Positions 24,240-35,141 of a DNA stretch of 64,000 bases are shown here, piece after piece (positions within the stretch are counted from its first letter, which is position 1; each line of letters starts with the position of its first letter). Source of the DNA: Ehretia macrophylla (Eukaryota > Streptophyta > Magnoliopsida > Boraginales > Ehretiaceae); contig CM075778.1 of assembly GCA_037974665.1 (NCBI GenBank), forward strand, positions 6,127,001 through 6,191,000. Direction: 5' to 3'. Both the position numbers and the translations under genes were made by a program. The notes beneath the pieces are model-generated. The model was not told the DNA's origin. It did no database searches and saw only the letters and a program-made list of their open reading frames with translations.

Positions 24240-24745
24240 CGTGTTGAAAAATTCAATTATTTCACATGAATAAATTAGAATTTTTGAGAATACTATATAA
24301 GATTTTAGATAGTTTCACCTAATACTAATTAATTTTAAGATAGAACTTCAGATCTTCTACTATAGTATTAGAATTGGGTTTTGGTCTTATATTATCCATA
24401 CGCATTCAACCCATTCATTTTTCAGGGACCGACTCTAGTATGTGTCTACATTCGCCGTGTTTTACATGACATAGTTCATTGCGCCAGCGGCTTCAACAAT
24501 CATTAGACATTACTTTTAGTATGCAACTTTCAAATTAATTTGTTTGCTCTTACCACATCATTGATAGCGCCTTCAACCAGGGGTTACTAGTGAAAGAAGG
24601 TGCTGTCGGAGAATCTAATTATTTTATATAAATAAATTAAGATTTTCAACACCAATATATAAGATCTTAAATTATTTCACTTAATATCAATTAATATTAA
24701 AAAGAAACCTCAGTTTCCTCTAGTGAACTATGATATAGAAAACGC
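24240..24745. repeat. Duplicated LTR-like segment
   Basis: About 110-125 bp at 24240-24365 recur in diverged form at 24610-24735: TTCAATTATTT, AATAAATTA, TATATAAGAT, TTTCACCTAATACTAATTAA (TTTCACTTAATATCAATTAA in the second), then AAACTTCAG or AAACCTCAG. Spacing and composition suggest a relic of a retroelement LTR, but no ends are visible. Confidence 0.4.
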
Positions 24746-25636
24746 TTTCATAAAAGTTCAAATCCAGCTGAACCCCTGTGGTGGACTTTGACATCAAAAG
24801 TTGGGTTCCTAATTAATGCTCAAATCCAACTGAACCTCTTGTGGTAAACTTTAATATCAAGAGATATATGATTCAGTAAACAGAATAGAAATTCCATCAT
24901 TGCTACGTCATTTATATAATTTGATGAAGTATGAACCACTAATTAAGGGAATTTTTTCATACATTCCTATAAGTTCAAATCCGATCCAACTAAACCCGAT
25001 CAAACGAGGTTCATGCATAAAACCAATCTAAATCCTGCATTGTTAATGGTTTTGCCTTTTCAATGGGCACTGGACACCTAGATTCATAATTCTCTCGCAA
25101 AACATGCAGCCATCTTTGTCACAAAAGCCGTGGTTGCTTGTTTGTACATTGCACTAAGGATTACTCAATTGACAATAAAATTACTATCAAGAAATTAATG
25201 GCTCTTATTATAATCAATAAACATTGTAACCTAATGTGCATGAACAATATTATCTAGCTTTTTCGCATCGTAAGAATCAAGTATAACTAACTTGGTGACA
25301 TTGTATTGAAAAACTGATGAAATCTAATTATAGCTAGGCTGCATGCCTGCATTACATCGGGGTTTGTGGTCTAATTAATTAAGGATAAGATGAGTTTATG
25401 TTAATTGATACTATTCAAAAGTAGTTTATGTTTGCATGCAGATAGTATTTGGCGTTTGCAGTTCATTTACATGCCCATGATCTTAGCTTAGATCTGCAGA
25501 CACTAGAACATGTATTCAGTGGTAAATTATTGGGTTAGTGCAGATTGAAATAAGTTTATCATAGATCAATTAATGGGACTTACACGCGTGCGTCTTATCA
25601 ACTATGTAAAAAATTGACCTATCAGTCTAGACTAGT
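24746..25636. other. Intergenic, nothing recognised
   Basis: AT-rich. A ~50-bp phrase with TCAAATCCAACTGAACC is repeated at 24760 and 24830 (partial). No gene. Confidence 0.35.
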
Positions 25637-25645
25637 ATCTCTCCA

Positions 25646-25845
25646 ATTCTTTTTTTTTTTCGTTTTTAAATGATGAAGAACTTATATTAGCAGGTTCTAA
25701 ATTGGACCAATCCATCCTAAAACTATAAATCTCTTGATGCACAGTATGCCCTAATACATATATTACGCTAGTCAAAGAATAGGCTAAAACTCAATATCTT
25801 AATTTAATCCACAAACCAACACTTTTATCGTCTATTCTAATGAGC
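25646..25845 (-). mobile_element. SINE copy with probable 9-bp target duplication
   Basis: ATCTCTCCA occurs at 25637-25645 and 25846-25854. Between them is a T-run and then GATGAAGAACTTATATTAGC and AACTATAAATCTCTTGATG, the 3' half of the SINE family in minus orientation. The head half is strongly diverged, so membership rests on the tail. Confidence 0.55.
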
Positions 25846-25854
25846 ATCTCTCCA

Positions 25855-26519
25855 TTTTTTTCACTACCTCTAGAAGTCTGAATTTAGCATCTGACTTGAT
25901 GTTCATGTCCGCATTAAGATAACTCTAATTATGGGAATCCCAACCAAACTAGGGATTGATTGTTTTCTATTAGTATTTTAAAAAGGGGTTAATAGTGCTT
26001 TGCCCCTTGATATATAACTAGCATAATGATTTATCTTTTAATGTGTTTTTTATATCACGTAATTCCCTTGCTTGTATTAATAAATGAAAATGGTAAGCAA
26101 AATATTACATTAACTTTTAAATATACATAACTACCCTTGAGGAGTTTAAGTGATGCAAAACAACTATAATATAACCTTTTTAAATTAATAGTGTTAAGAC
26201 TACTAAATTTTATTAATTTAGTGAGATATTAATTTATCGATAAATTAATAATTATTAATTTATCGAGATATTGTTAATTTTTTTTGGCTTTATAGTAAAC
26301 ATATTATATTATGGTATCTTTTTTGAAAGTGACTCACATTTTTCAAGCCAATTTGAAAAGATAAGTAGAAAAGTTTAATAAAAAAAGAAAATAAGAGTCT
26401 AATTTAGTAGGATTAGAATAAGTTTCTCTAATCTCGTATCCTAATCTTGATTACAACTAGTTTCTCGAATCTCGTATCGTAATCCTTATAGAATTACCTC
26501 AATTTTTTTTCTTTGAATA
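25855..26519. other. Older AT-rich repeat that received the Copia composite
   Basis: Contains a palindromic phrase ATTAATTTATCGATAAATTA (about 26230) whose core ATTAATTTATCGA returns at 50830, on the other side of the composite. The composite therefore seems to have landed in an older repeat of unknown type. Confidence 0.4.
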
Positions 26520-26524
26520 ATCTA

Positions 26525-27420
26525 TGTTACGCCCCTTGCTGCACCTCTTGCTGCAACAAGAACTGTGATTTTAATTGGTTTGTGTTTTGCCAAAATTATG
26601 TGTTGTCTAAATGTAATTATGGTATATGAATATCTGTTTGTAAAACTTTGATTGACAGGTTTACCATATTTACAAAAGAGTTGAAAAGAAAAATTGGCAT
26701 TTCCTTATTTACTTGAAGATTTGAAGTTTCCTTATTCAAAAAGGAAGGTTGTCTTATTCAAGAATTGCTTGGAGACAAAGACATTCCATAAAACTCAAGG
26801 CCCAATCACAGATTACCTTATGGAGGTTTAGACAACTAATTCAACATATATACAGAGCCTCACACATTTGAAAGGTGTGTAGAAAAAGAAAAGGAGAGCT
26901 GAAAAAGAAGATTTCTTTAAGTATTTCGAACTGTCAGGTTTTGCTGCAGCAAATTGATGCCGTGCTGTAACAAAAGTTTGTAACGCAGGAATCTGATAGA
27001 GCATGTGTTGCTACAACAGATCATGAAACAGACAGTTTATTTACGCTTCCGCTATGCATATTGTTTTAATCTTTGATAGGAAGAGTTTTTGTTTGTTTAT
27101 TGTTTTGTTCATTCTTTGGAAGAAGAAGGTGTAGTTCTCAGGAGAGAACGTTGCAAGTCGAGAGAAGCTCGCCAAACAGAAGTTCATTAAAAAGTTCTAC
27201 ATCGAGGCGTCAAAGGTCAAAACGGAGTCTTTACTTGTGTAAGTCCATTAATGTTATAACTTGGTTTTTATTAATGAACAGGTTTGTTGGACTAGGGGAG
27301 GTCCCGTGGACGTAGACCGCACGATTGAACCACATTAAATCTCGGTGTCATTACTTTCTGCATACATATTTCTATGTTGTTTAACTATTGTTATAGCAAA
27401 CGAATAACCAGAAACTATCA
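26525..27420 (+). repeat. Left LTR of Copia element A (896 bp)
   Basis: Begins TGTTACG and ends TATCA; near-complete copies of its sequence are at 39366-39491 plus 49756-50531, with an extra part at 40861-41400. The three copies differ at scattered positions, so the element is not young. A primer-binding-like site (TGGCATCAAGACC, compare the initiator-Met type TGGTATCAGAGCC) follows at 27423-27435. Confidence 0.88.
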
Positions 27421-28894
27421 AATGGCATCAAGACCAGGTTACTGAACTGACTCAGTTAGATCTTTGGAAAAGTTTTTTTTTCTGGTTATTTTTACAGATA
27501 TAGACACTCTATGTGATGGCGGATCAATCAATAAACCACATCTTCTCGATGGCACAAACTACTCATACTGGAAGGCACGAATGAAATCTTTCATTAAAGC
27601 TATTGATGAAGTTGTTTGGAGAGCTGTGTTAAGTGGATGGGAACACCCTACTGCCACAACTGTTGAAGGCACTGTTGAAAAAAAATCTGAATTGCAATAG
27701 ACCAAAGCTGAAGGCATGGCAGCCATCAACAATTCAAAGGCATTGAATGCTATTTTTAATGTCGTTGATCTGAATCAATTCAAGCTTATTTCAAATTGCG
27801 AAACAGCAAAACAAGCTTGAGAAATTTTGCAAACGGCATATGAAGGTACTGCTTCATTAAAAGTTTCGAAATTGCAAATACTTGCAACAAGGTTTAAAGA
27901 ATTGCGGATGCACGAGGAGGAAACCATTGCTGAATTTAATGCTAAGCTTTGTGACATAGCAAACGAAGCTTTTGCATTGGGAGAAAAGTACTCAGATTCA
28001 AGGTTGGTAAGAAAAACGCTAAGGTCACTTCCGGAGAGATTTACTATTAAGGTTGCAGCAATAGAAGAAGCAAAGGATGTGGATACTATGAAGCTTGATG
28101 AGTTAATGGGGTCTCTATAGACCTTTGAGATAAAATTCAAGAAGAAAGGAAAAGAAAAGGGCATTGCACTGCAAGCAGAAATTCAGAAGCAAAATGATGA
28201 AGTTTTGTCTGATGATGATGAATTGACGGAAACTCTGACCCTTCTAACAAAGAATTTCAAAAAGGTGTTTCAAAAATGAAAGAATCAAGCTAGAGGTCCG
28301 AAATTCACTAACTTTGGCAAAAACTCACATGCTGCAACAAATTTTGAAACTTCCAAGAAGCAGAATGAAAAAATGCCTAATGGAAAGAAAAAGAATAAAT
28401 GAATTCAATGTCGGGAGTGTGAAGGATTTGGTCACATTCAATCTGAGTGTGCCAATACCTTGAAAAGAAGGAAGAAGACCATGAATGCCTCATGGAGCGA
28501 CGAAGAATCAGAAAGTAGCCGCAGCAATGATGAAGAGCACACGAGCAACTATGTTGCATTCGGTGCTGCAGCAGCACAATCAAATGTAGAGACAGATGTT
28601 GAGACAGAAACTGAAACTGCTGCAACAGAATTAACAACAACATCAGCAGCAAGATTAGGTGTGTCAGATGGTGAAACTGATTCCGAATTGGACAGTGATG
28701 AAGAAGAAGACAAATTCATAAGGACCTACAAAGCAATGTACCAACAATGGTTGATCATGTGTAGAGTGAATCACGATCAACAAACCACGATTGCCGAACT
28801 TGAAAAAGAGAAGACTGAGTTGCAAAAGTCCTTGGAAGAAAGTTAGCAAAAAGTACACATGCTTACTACAAAAAAAGACCACATGCACGACACA

Positions 28895-29135
28895 TTTTTC
28901 GCGGCGGTTTAAAGAACCGCCGCTAATTGTGCATGACAATGCATTTTTCATGGCAGTTCAGGAAACCGTAGTAAAAATACCACTTTTTGCTGCGGTTTCT
29001 GTGAACCACCGCGAAAATTCCACTTTTAGCGGCGGTTCAAAACCGCCGCTAAAAGTGAAATTTTCGCAGCGATTTTTTAGAACCGCTGCTAAAAGTGTGA
29101 AACTTTTTGCGACACTTCCCTAAAACCGCCGCGAA
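28895..29135. repeat. Left subterminal palindrome array of the CACTA element
   Basis: Six units spaced about 40-45 bp apart, each of the form CGGCGGTT, 2-8 bases, AACCGCCG, then (C/G)TAAAAGTG-like spacer. Most complete is GCGGCGGTTCAAAACCGCCG at 29029-29048. Such arrays bind the transposase in known CACTA elements. Confidence 0.75.
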
Positions 29136-29212
29136 TATTAGATTATAGCAAAAACTAAAAGTAGGACACCTAGGTAAAGTCTAGGTCATTTTGAGGCAAA
29201 CGAATCATTTAT

Positions 29213-29270
29213 CTGCGGTTTTTGGATATCAAATAAACCTCTGCGGTTTTTGGATATCAAATAAACCTCT
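29213..29270. repeat. Tandem duplication of about 30 bp
   Basis: TCTGCGGTTTTTGGATATCA plus AATAAACC occurs twice in direct succession with no difference, so the duplication is recent. Confidence 0.8.
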
Positions 29271-32200
29271 TAGTTGTTAATCTCTTCTTTCAATACAAAG
29301 GACAAAGAAAAAAATCTCAAAGAAGATATTGTTAAAAAATCATTAATTCCTAATGAAATGGATATGACAAGGTTAACCAATATTATAATTATCGTTGATC
29401 AGCATGAAGAACATATAGACCTGCGAGAGTGTATCACTTTGGGAAATGTGGATATCGCAGGATAACATCCCCGCCTTAAAATTTCTAAAAAATATATGTA
29501 GTTATAAGCGGCGATTTAGAAATGAGAAGTATTATAATTTATTTTTTTATTTTCAAATGAAGCTAATATACATTTTATTGATAGTATCATATGTTTGAAT
29601 TGTAAAACATATATATATTTTTTTTCATCATAATATAGGTGGCAGTTAACAAATAATTACGTTTATTTTTTATTTAAGTACAATTCCCCTTAACCCTTAC
29701 ACAATTTTCCTCCAAATACAATCATACAATCTAATATATATATATATATATATATATCCATTTAAGTTCAATTATCATAAGAACTTTAACTCTTCTTTAC
29801 TTGTACTCTATTTGATTCAAATTTATATTTACTTTAGGTATAACTTTCACCAACTCATATACACTTTTCATTAAAGCTATACTAATAACTTCAATTTTTT
29901 TTTACTTATATATTATTATTTTTTTCAAAATCGCAAATTATTTATAACTACTTTTTAACTCATATTTAGTTCTTGTTTGAGCTCAATTATCATACTAATT
30001 TCAAAATTTATCTATATATAAACATTTTTGTTTAAATTTGTATCACATACTATATATTTATATAAATCTATGTTTTTAAATTAAGATAATTTTTGAAAAA
30101 AAAAAAGATAATTATACTTTTTACAACCGCTAAATATAATGTCTATATATACATTCATTTATTTTTTTTATTAATATTGAAATGACTATAATAAAAGTGA
30201 TTCATTTATTTATTTATTTACTTTTTATTAATACTGAAATAACTATATACTCACTATTTTTTAAAATTAAAAACCACCTTTAAACTTGAGGGATTTTCTC
30301 AGGGATTTGGTCCTAAGCAAAAAAGAAAATAAGATTTTCTATGTCTTTAAATGTACATATTATTGAATTGACAAAATATACCAAATATATAAAAAGATAA
30401 AAATACATATATCACTGTTAAAAAGGTAATGTCCTCACACCAACACTTTTCATCCTCCAAAGCTCATTACTTTGCCCTAATCTCATCTCTCCCTCTTCTC
30501 TCTCACGCGACGACGGCATTAATCTAACAAAAGAAGACATGGCCTTCCGACGGCAATAATCCGACGCAAGAAAACATGGCCTTTCGACGGCGTCTACCTC
30601 CATGTCTAGTTATCAATTTTTTCCTTGATTGTCGAGGTCTAAAATATTATTTCTCTAAACCCTAACCTCTTCATGTATTATACACACACAATATATATCT
30701 GCATGTGTCTATATTGATGTATATATGCGATATATATGTGTATCTGTACAAGTAAGCCATTTGTTGAATATTGTGTTTGAAATTTCTTAACTGAGAATTG
30801 GTGAATTAGCACTTATTTGAGTTGATTTTACACACATATAAGCTAGTTTTTGAGTTTCGTGTTCGAATTTTTACCCGAAAGTTAGTGAATTAGGGCTAGA
30901 TTAGAGTTGAATTTCTTGATTTTAAAGTTAGGGTTTTGTGGATTCTTACTATCAATTTTGAATAACTTGACTTTATTTTGTTCTTTCTTTCAGTTATTGA
31001 AGATTTTGGTAAGAGTAACTGAAATCTATTATGAAGTTATTGTATAGTGGTAAAGCTATGAGGTCTACTGTAAGGAAATAATGGAAAAGATTATACTTTT
31101 GTTTATTTTGGGTTATGGAATGTGTGGAGGATTTGTTTGATTGTTATGCTAGTAGAAAGTCTCAGATTAGAGCTCAGGTTCTTGACTAGTTTTCAGTTTT
31201 GCTAGATACAATGTAGTGGTGGGATGGGTAGGACCGAGTTGAATTTATGTCGTTGAAGTAGACCTAGAAGATTGCATTGATGAGGGAGAACTGAATTGTT
31301 TTAGTTGAAGCCAGTGTAAATATGAGTTAAGATTGACAACAATTTGGATACAAGATGTTGGGGATAGGTTTTTGGCAAGCCGATTGGTTAGAACCTGATA
31401 CCCTAATTGAAGATCAACCCTTTGGCTTAGTGGTTTCACATGAGATAATTTGCGGATTGGGCTTCTTTCCTCCAATTCCTCTCTAGTCTAACATTTAGTG
31501 CACTAATTGAACCAAAGAGTTAATGTCGAACTGGTAAAGCAAAGTTAATTTCAGAGTTTTACTTCCTAAAACTAACATGTATTTAGTTTAATGTGAATAT
31601 GTAGATAAACATTCATGGCCTTCTATGCAAATATAACATCTAGAAAGACGTCTTGTATGTTCATTGTTGCTAGAGTTTCTCTCATGGTGCCATGCTTTGA
31701 AATATTCATGTGTGGTTGGATGAGGGTGTGTTTCTATTCTTCCTCTAAAAAGACTGTTAATAGATTCAGTTCACTGGTTGAGAAAATTTATGGAGACTGA
31801 AGTACTTAGAATCACAATAAAACATTAATAGCTTTGATTTTAGGCATTCCATTTGTATCCAAAGGTATAAATCAAAATTGTGGTCAGTTTGAATGTATAT
31901 CTTTATAGGCGAATTGATGAAATTGCCAATGAACCTTTTGGCTAAGAGTTCTATGATCAAGAACATATAACTGGTAGGTAAATCCTTCTGTAAACATAAC
32001 TTTTGAGTCATAATGATAGTTACCAAAGTTTTCTTCTCAATCCTATTCTTTTGTTGTACATGATGCAGATGTTGGAGCAAAATGCCTGGGGTAATATCAT
32101 CACTGGAGATAATGGGTTGGATAGGTTAGTATATCTTGATGATACTTCTTGGAGGTTTGAAATAAGATTTCCATTTGTTTGATTATCATGCCTTTAGAGA

Positions 32201-33713
32201 TTCATTTTTCTTTGAATCTTATACTTTCAAATTAAAGGCTATCTTATGTATCTCTTGATTTTGATAGGTTGATTATAAAGCTCGGAAACTAGTTTACATT
32301 TCTTTTACCCTTCCTCTTTTATTCGTTTTGTGGAAACAACTAATAGGGCATATGAGCACCACACCTTCACTTTTTTGTTGCATTTCATGTAATATATGAA
32401 ATATCTCGGCTTGTTAACATTCTGCTTGTTTTATAGGAACATCTTAAACAAAGTGATTAGTCATTTGTATTCCACCTTCAGGTACTCGAAGCTTGTTTTA
32501 TTGCCTTTCATTTTTTCTTCACCTTCTGCAATCCGTATTTCACATCTCATTAGTCATTAGGCAGGTTTTGGAGTTTGTGGAAAGCTGATTTGATTTCTAT
32601 TGGATGTATCTTTATAGTAAACTCATTATGCGTTTTAGGATGAGGATGACAACTTTATCTTGAATGCTCTGTTTTCGATCTCTCTACTTTTTGGTCCATA
32701 ACCCAGTCTTATTGCCCTTTTCATTACCCTTTTGGTGATCTTTTGGTTGATTAAGTTGAATACAAAAAATTTCATGAGCCTTGTTACTTTTCTTTTATTT
32801 TGTTAACAGGATTTGAGCCAGTCCAATTTGAAAGAAAAATGGAAGATTGAATCTTTATCTGGTAAGAGTTATTTAGGATAAATTACTTATGGGTTATGCA
32901 TATAAATTACTTTCATATATTTATATATCACATAAGTTAAATAAAATGCCTTTGTATTGACTAGTATGGAGTCAGTAGGGGATTTCGTTGTACTGATTTG
33001 GCCTAAGACTTGTGGTTCCTATGCACGGTGGTGAAGATTGGCTCTAGTGATGGTGCTCTGTTATGCGTTTATTGTGTTTATAAGTATTGGTAAAGCAAAG
33101 GATCTTGTACAATAATGTGTTCTTGAGGTATAAAGTCGTGTGTATGAACCAGCCATGCATATGTGTGTGAGTGTTAGCCGCATGTGTGTGTTTGCATAAG
33201 CTATATATGTAATTAATTATTGTGCTATAGGGTTTAAGGGTTAGGTGTGGGTGATATATACATATATGTATGTATTGTGTTTGAGCGAATGGATTGCGTG
33301 GTGTTAGTATTATATAGGGGTAGAGGGTGACTGATAATGATGGCAGAGATCTTTGGTACTGGGCATATGTTAGTAATAATGCTTGTAACAAATTATATGT
33401 ATGTGCTAGTGTGTGCATCGTGTAGTATGTGCTGGTAGCTTGAGTGAGTTTAGTCAACTATGTTAAGTAGTGTATTTCCTTTTCCTTGATTAGGTCCTGC
33501 AATAGAGACGAAACAACTAGGAAAAGATATGAGAAGATAGTATAAAGGCAAGGAAAAGATAAAAGAAGAAGATAGAATTATAGTATTATTAGACTTATTA
33601 TATTTTAATACAACTAATTTATATGCTTAAGTGTGAAAGCATCCGTATCTAACTATGTTATTCTATTTCTTTTTCTATTGTAAATTGTTTACTTGATTTG
33701 CTTATCTCTTATT
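29271..33713. other. CACTA interior with gene-like, non-coding sequence
   Basis: 29500-30400 is AT-rich without features apart from a (TA)n tract near 29735-29757. 30430-30680 looks like the 5' end of a plant gene: a CTCTCTCCC-rich leader, a duplicated ATGGCCTT(C/T)CGACGGC segment (30540 and 30580), and AAACCCTAA (a telo-box motif of translation-related genes) at 30657. 30680-33700 resembles intron DNA with scattered short exon-like stretches, for example near 32070-32125. No long open frame survives. Confidence 0.45.
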
Positions 33714-33720
33714 TTTGCAG

Positions 33721-33773
33721 GTAATATTATCTCTAGATGTGGACCCGCCAATTGTCAGAATAATGGACTATGA
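33721..33773 (+). pseudogene. Captured exon fragment resembling plastid translation initiation factor IF-3
   Basis: After a good acceptor (TTATTTTTGCAG) the exon reads VILSLDVDPPIVRIMDYE-like residues up to a donor GAGTAAGA. The pattern ILSxDxDPPIVRIMDY matches the highly conserved IF-3 stretch that in plants reads close to VILSPDADPPVV(R/K)IMDY. Only this 17-codon exon is recognisable, and the following exon of IF-3 is not found nearby. I infer that the CACTA element picked up part of a host infC-type gene. The match is short, so it stays provisional. Confidence 0.5.
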
Positions 33774-34399
33774 GTAAGATATATCTTCATGCTCTGGTTT
33801 CTACTTTCTTTTTGAACACTGAATTTAACATTTTTTGTCATGCCGGGTAGATTAATTAACTTAAATAGTTCAACAGATAGCTTTTTAGAACCATTTTGGC
33901 ATCAAATAAATTAGAAGTTGATGCTTTAAGTATATCTGAAATCCAACAGGTTTATATGCTTGATCTCTTTTTATGAAATCCAACTTTTTATAGTATTTTT
34001 TATTTCATTCTTTTGCAAATTGCTGAAGCAAATAAATTTTTAATTGGTTATATTTTGCAGTAAAAGGAGCAGTAGTGGTTGAGCTATTCATCTCAGTCTA
34101 CAATGACTACGGAGTTTAAGAATTATATTGTCGATTGCTTATTGTTGGGTTGTCCTCCAGTCACTATAATGGAAACATGGAAAGAGTTAAACATTTGTAA
34201 TTATATCATTGTGCATGATATTGGTATACATATCTCATTTGGAATTTGAAGTTTGCATGCAATCTTTCTAATTTCAATTTTTTGTTTTGTTATTATAAGG
34301 GCAGTTACAAAAACTACTGCATATTCAATTATTATTGTTTTCTTTTGCTTAGTGCTTGCCTAAAAGTTAATATAATTATTTTTCAAAAACAATTTCAGC

Positions 34400-34690
34400 A
34401 TAGGCGGCGTTTTAAAAAACGTTGCCTATAATTTTTTAAAATCTGTTCTACTATAGGTGGCGGTTCTCTAACCGCCGCTAAAACTATTAACGGCGGTTCA
34501 AGAACCGCCGCTAAAACAATTAATGAAGGTTCTTGAACCGCCAAGAAAAGATTTTTTTAGCGGCGGTTGGCCAAACCGTCGCGGTTTCTATTCGCGCGCA
34601 CAAATTTGCTACGGTTTATGGAACCGCTGCGTATTGTTTAGTGGCGGTTTAAAACCGCCGTTAATAGCTAAAATAACCTCCGCTAATTAT
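34400..34690. repeat. Right subterminal palindrome array of the CACTA element
   Basis: About seven units of the same GGCGGTT...AACCGCC type as on the left, for example ACGGCGGTTCAAGAACCGCC at 34490-34508, in a 290-bp stretch ending at the right terminus. Confidence 0.75.
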
Positions 34691-35141
34691 CATTTTTTTT
34701 GTAATGGCTGCAGCAGGAACTGTCACAGATCCAACGAGACTTCAAGATGATGAACTCAGGTACAGATAAACTTGATTATATGTTATCCATTCAAAAGTCT
34801 TACAAAGATCACATTGGATTAGGCTATCAAGGAGGAATATCAACAAGTCAAACGGTGTTTGTCAAAGAAGCTAGAAGATCAAAAGTAGAACAATCTGTTG
34901 CAACAAAACTTGGCGCAAAAGCAGGAGCTTCACAGTAAGTAAGTTTATTCTTATTTGTCATTATTATTTCACTCCTGGTCATATCAGACCTCATTGTTTC
35001 AAGCTTATGAGAGCTCTAAAAAGAATAAATTGAGATTATCAACACTTGTCACAGCAAAAGATAAAACAGATGTGGGTAAGAAAATCTTCTATAACTTGTC
35101 TTGTCTCTTATACTGCTTTGAAAGCATGTCCTACTAACTCT

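Larger units (their letters stand above)
28864..34706. mobile_element. CACTA-type DNA transposon, non-autonomous, inside gag of element A
   Basis: The ends are TACTACAAAAAAA (left) and, on the other strand, CATTACAAAAAAAA (right), degenerate forms of the CACTACAAAAA terminus. GCT flanks both sides (28861-28863, 34707-34709), the 3-bp duplication of this superfamily. Both subterminal regions are packed with copies of a GCGGCGGTT...AACCGCCGC palindrome, another CACTA trait. The 5.8-kb body has no transposase frame that I can recognise; it carries gene-like intron-exon sequence instead. It must be younger than element A. Confidence 0.85.
27464..34937 (+). pseudogene. gag of Copia element A, broken and split by a CACTA insertion
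   Basis: Pieces 27464-28863 and 34707-34937 read as a Copia capsid protein. The N-terminal LLDGTNYSYWKARM motif is at about 27540-27585, the central capsid region with LRMHEEETIAEFN at about 27900, and a zinc knuckle CRECEGFGHIQSEC (CX2CX4HX4C) at about 28410-28452. An acidic, then coiled-coil-forming tail follows. At least six in-frame stops interrupt it (for example 27698-27700, 27818-27820, 28118-28120). Several are TAG or TGA where the family has Trp, or TAG where it has Gln. The true start is unclear; the first ATG is preceded by sequence that could be coding in another frame. Removing the CACTA element and one GCT restores continuity of the frame across the insertion point. Confidence 0.82.

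Noticed and set aside
27423..27438. Perfect primer-binding site for element A
   Set aside because: TGGCATCAAGACC only partly matches the initiator-Met site; it is noted as a degenerate candidate.
32070..32900. Further captured exons in the CACTA element (for example after acceptors near 32068 and 32812)
   Set aside because: The short exon-like frames could not be tied to IF-3 or any other protein, so only the 33721-33773 exon is reported.
33044..33457. 137-codon minus-strand open frame in the CACTA interior
   Set aside because: Composition driven by GT-rich simple sequence; no domain and no start context.
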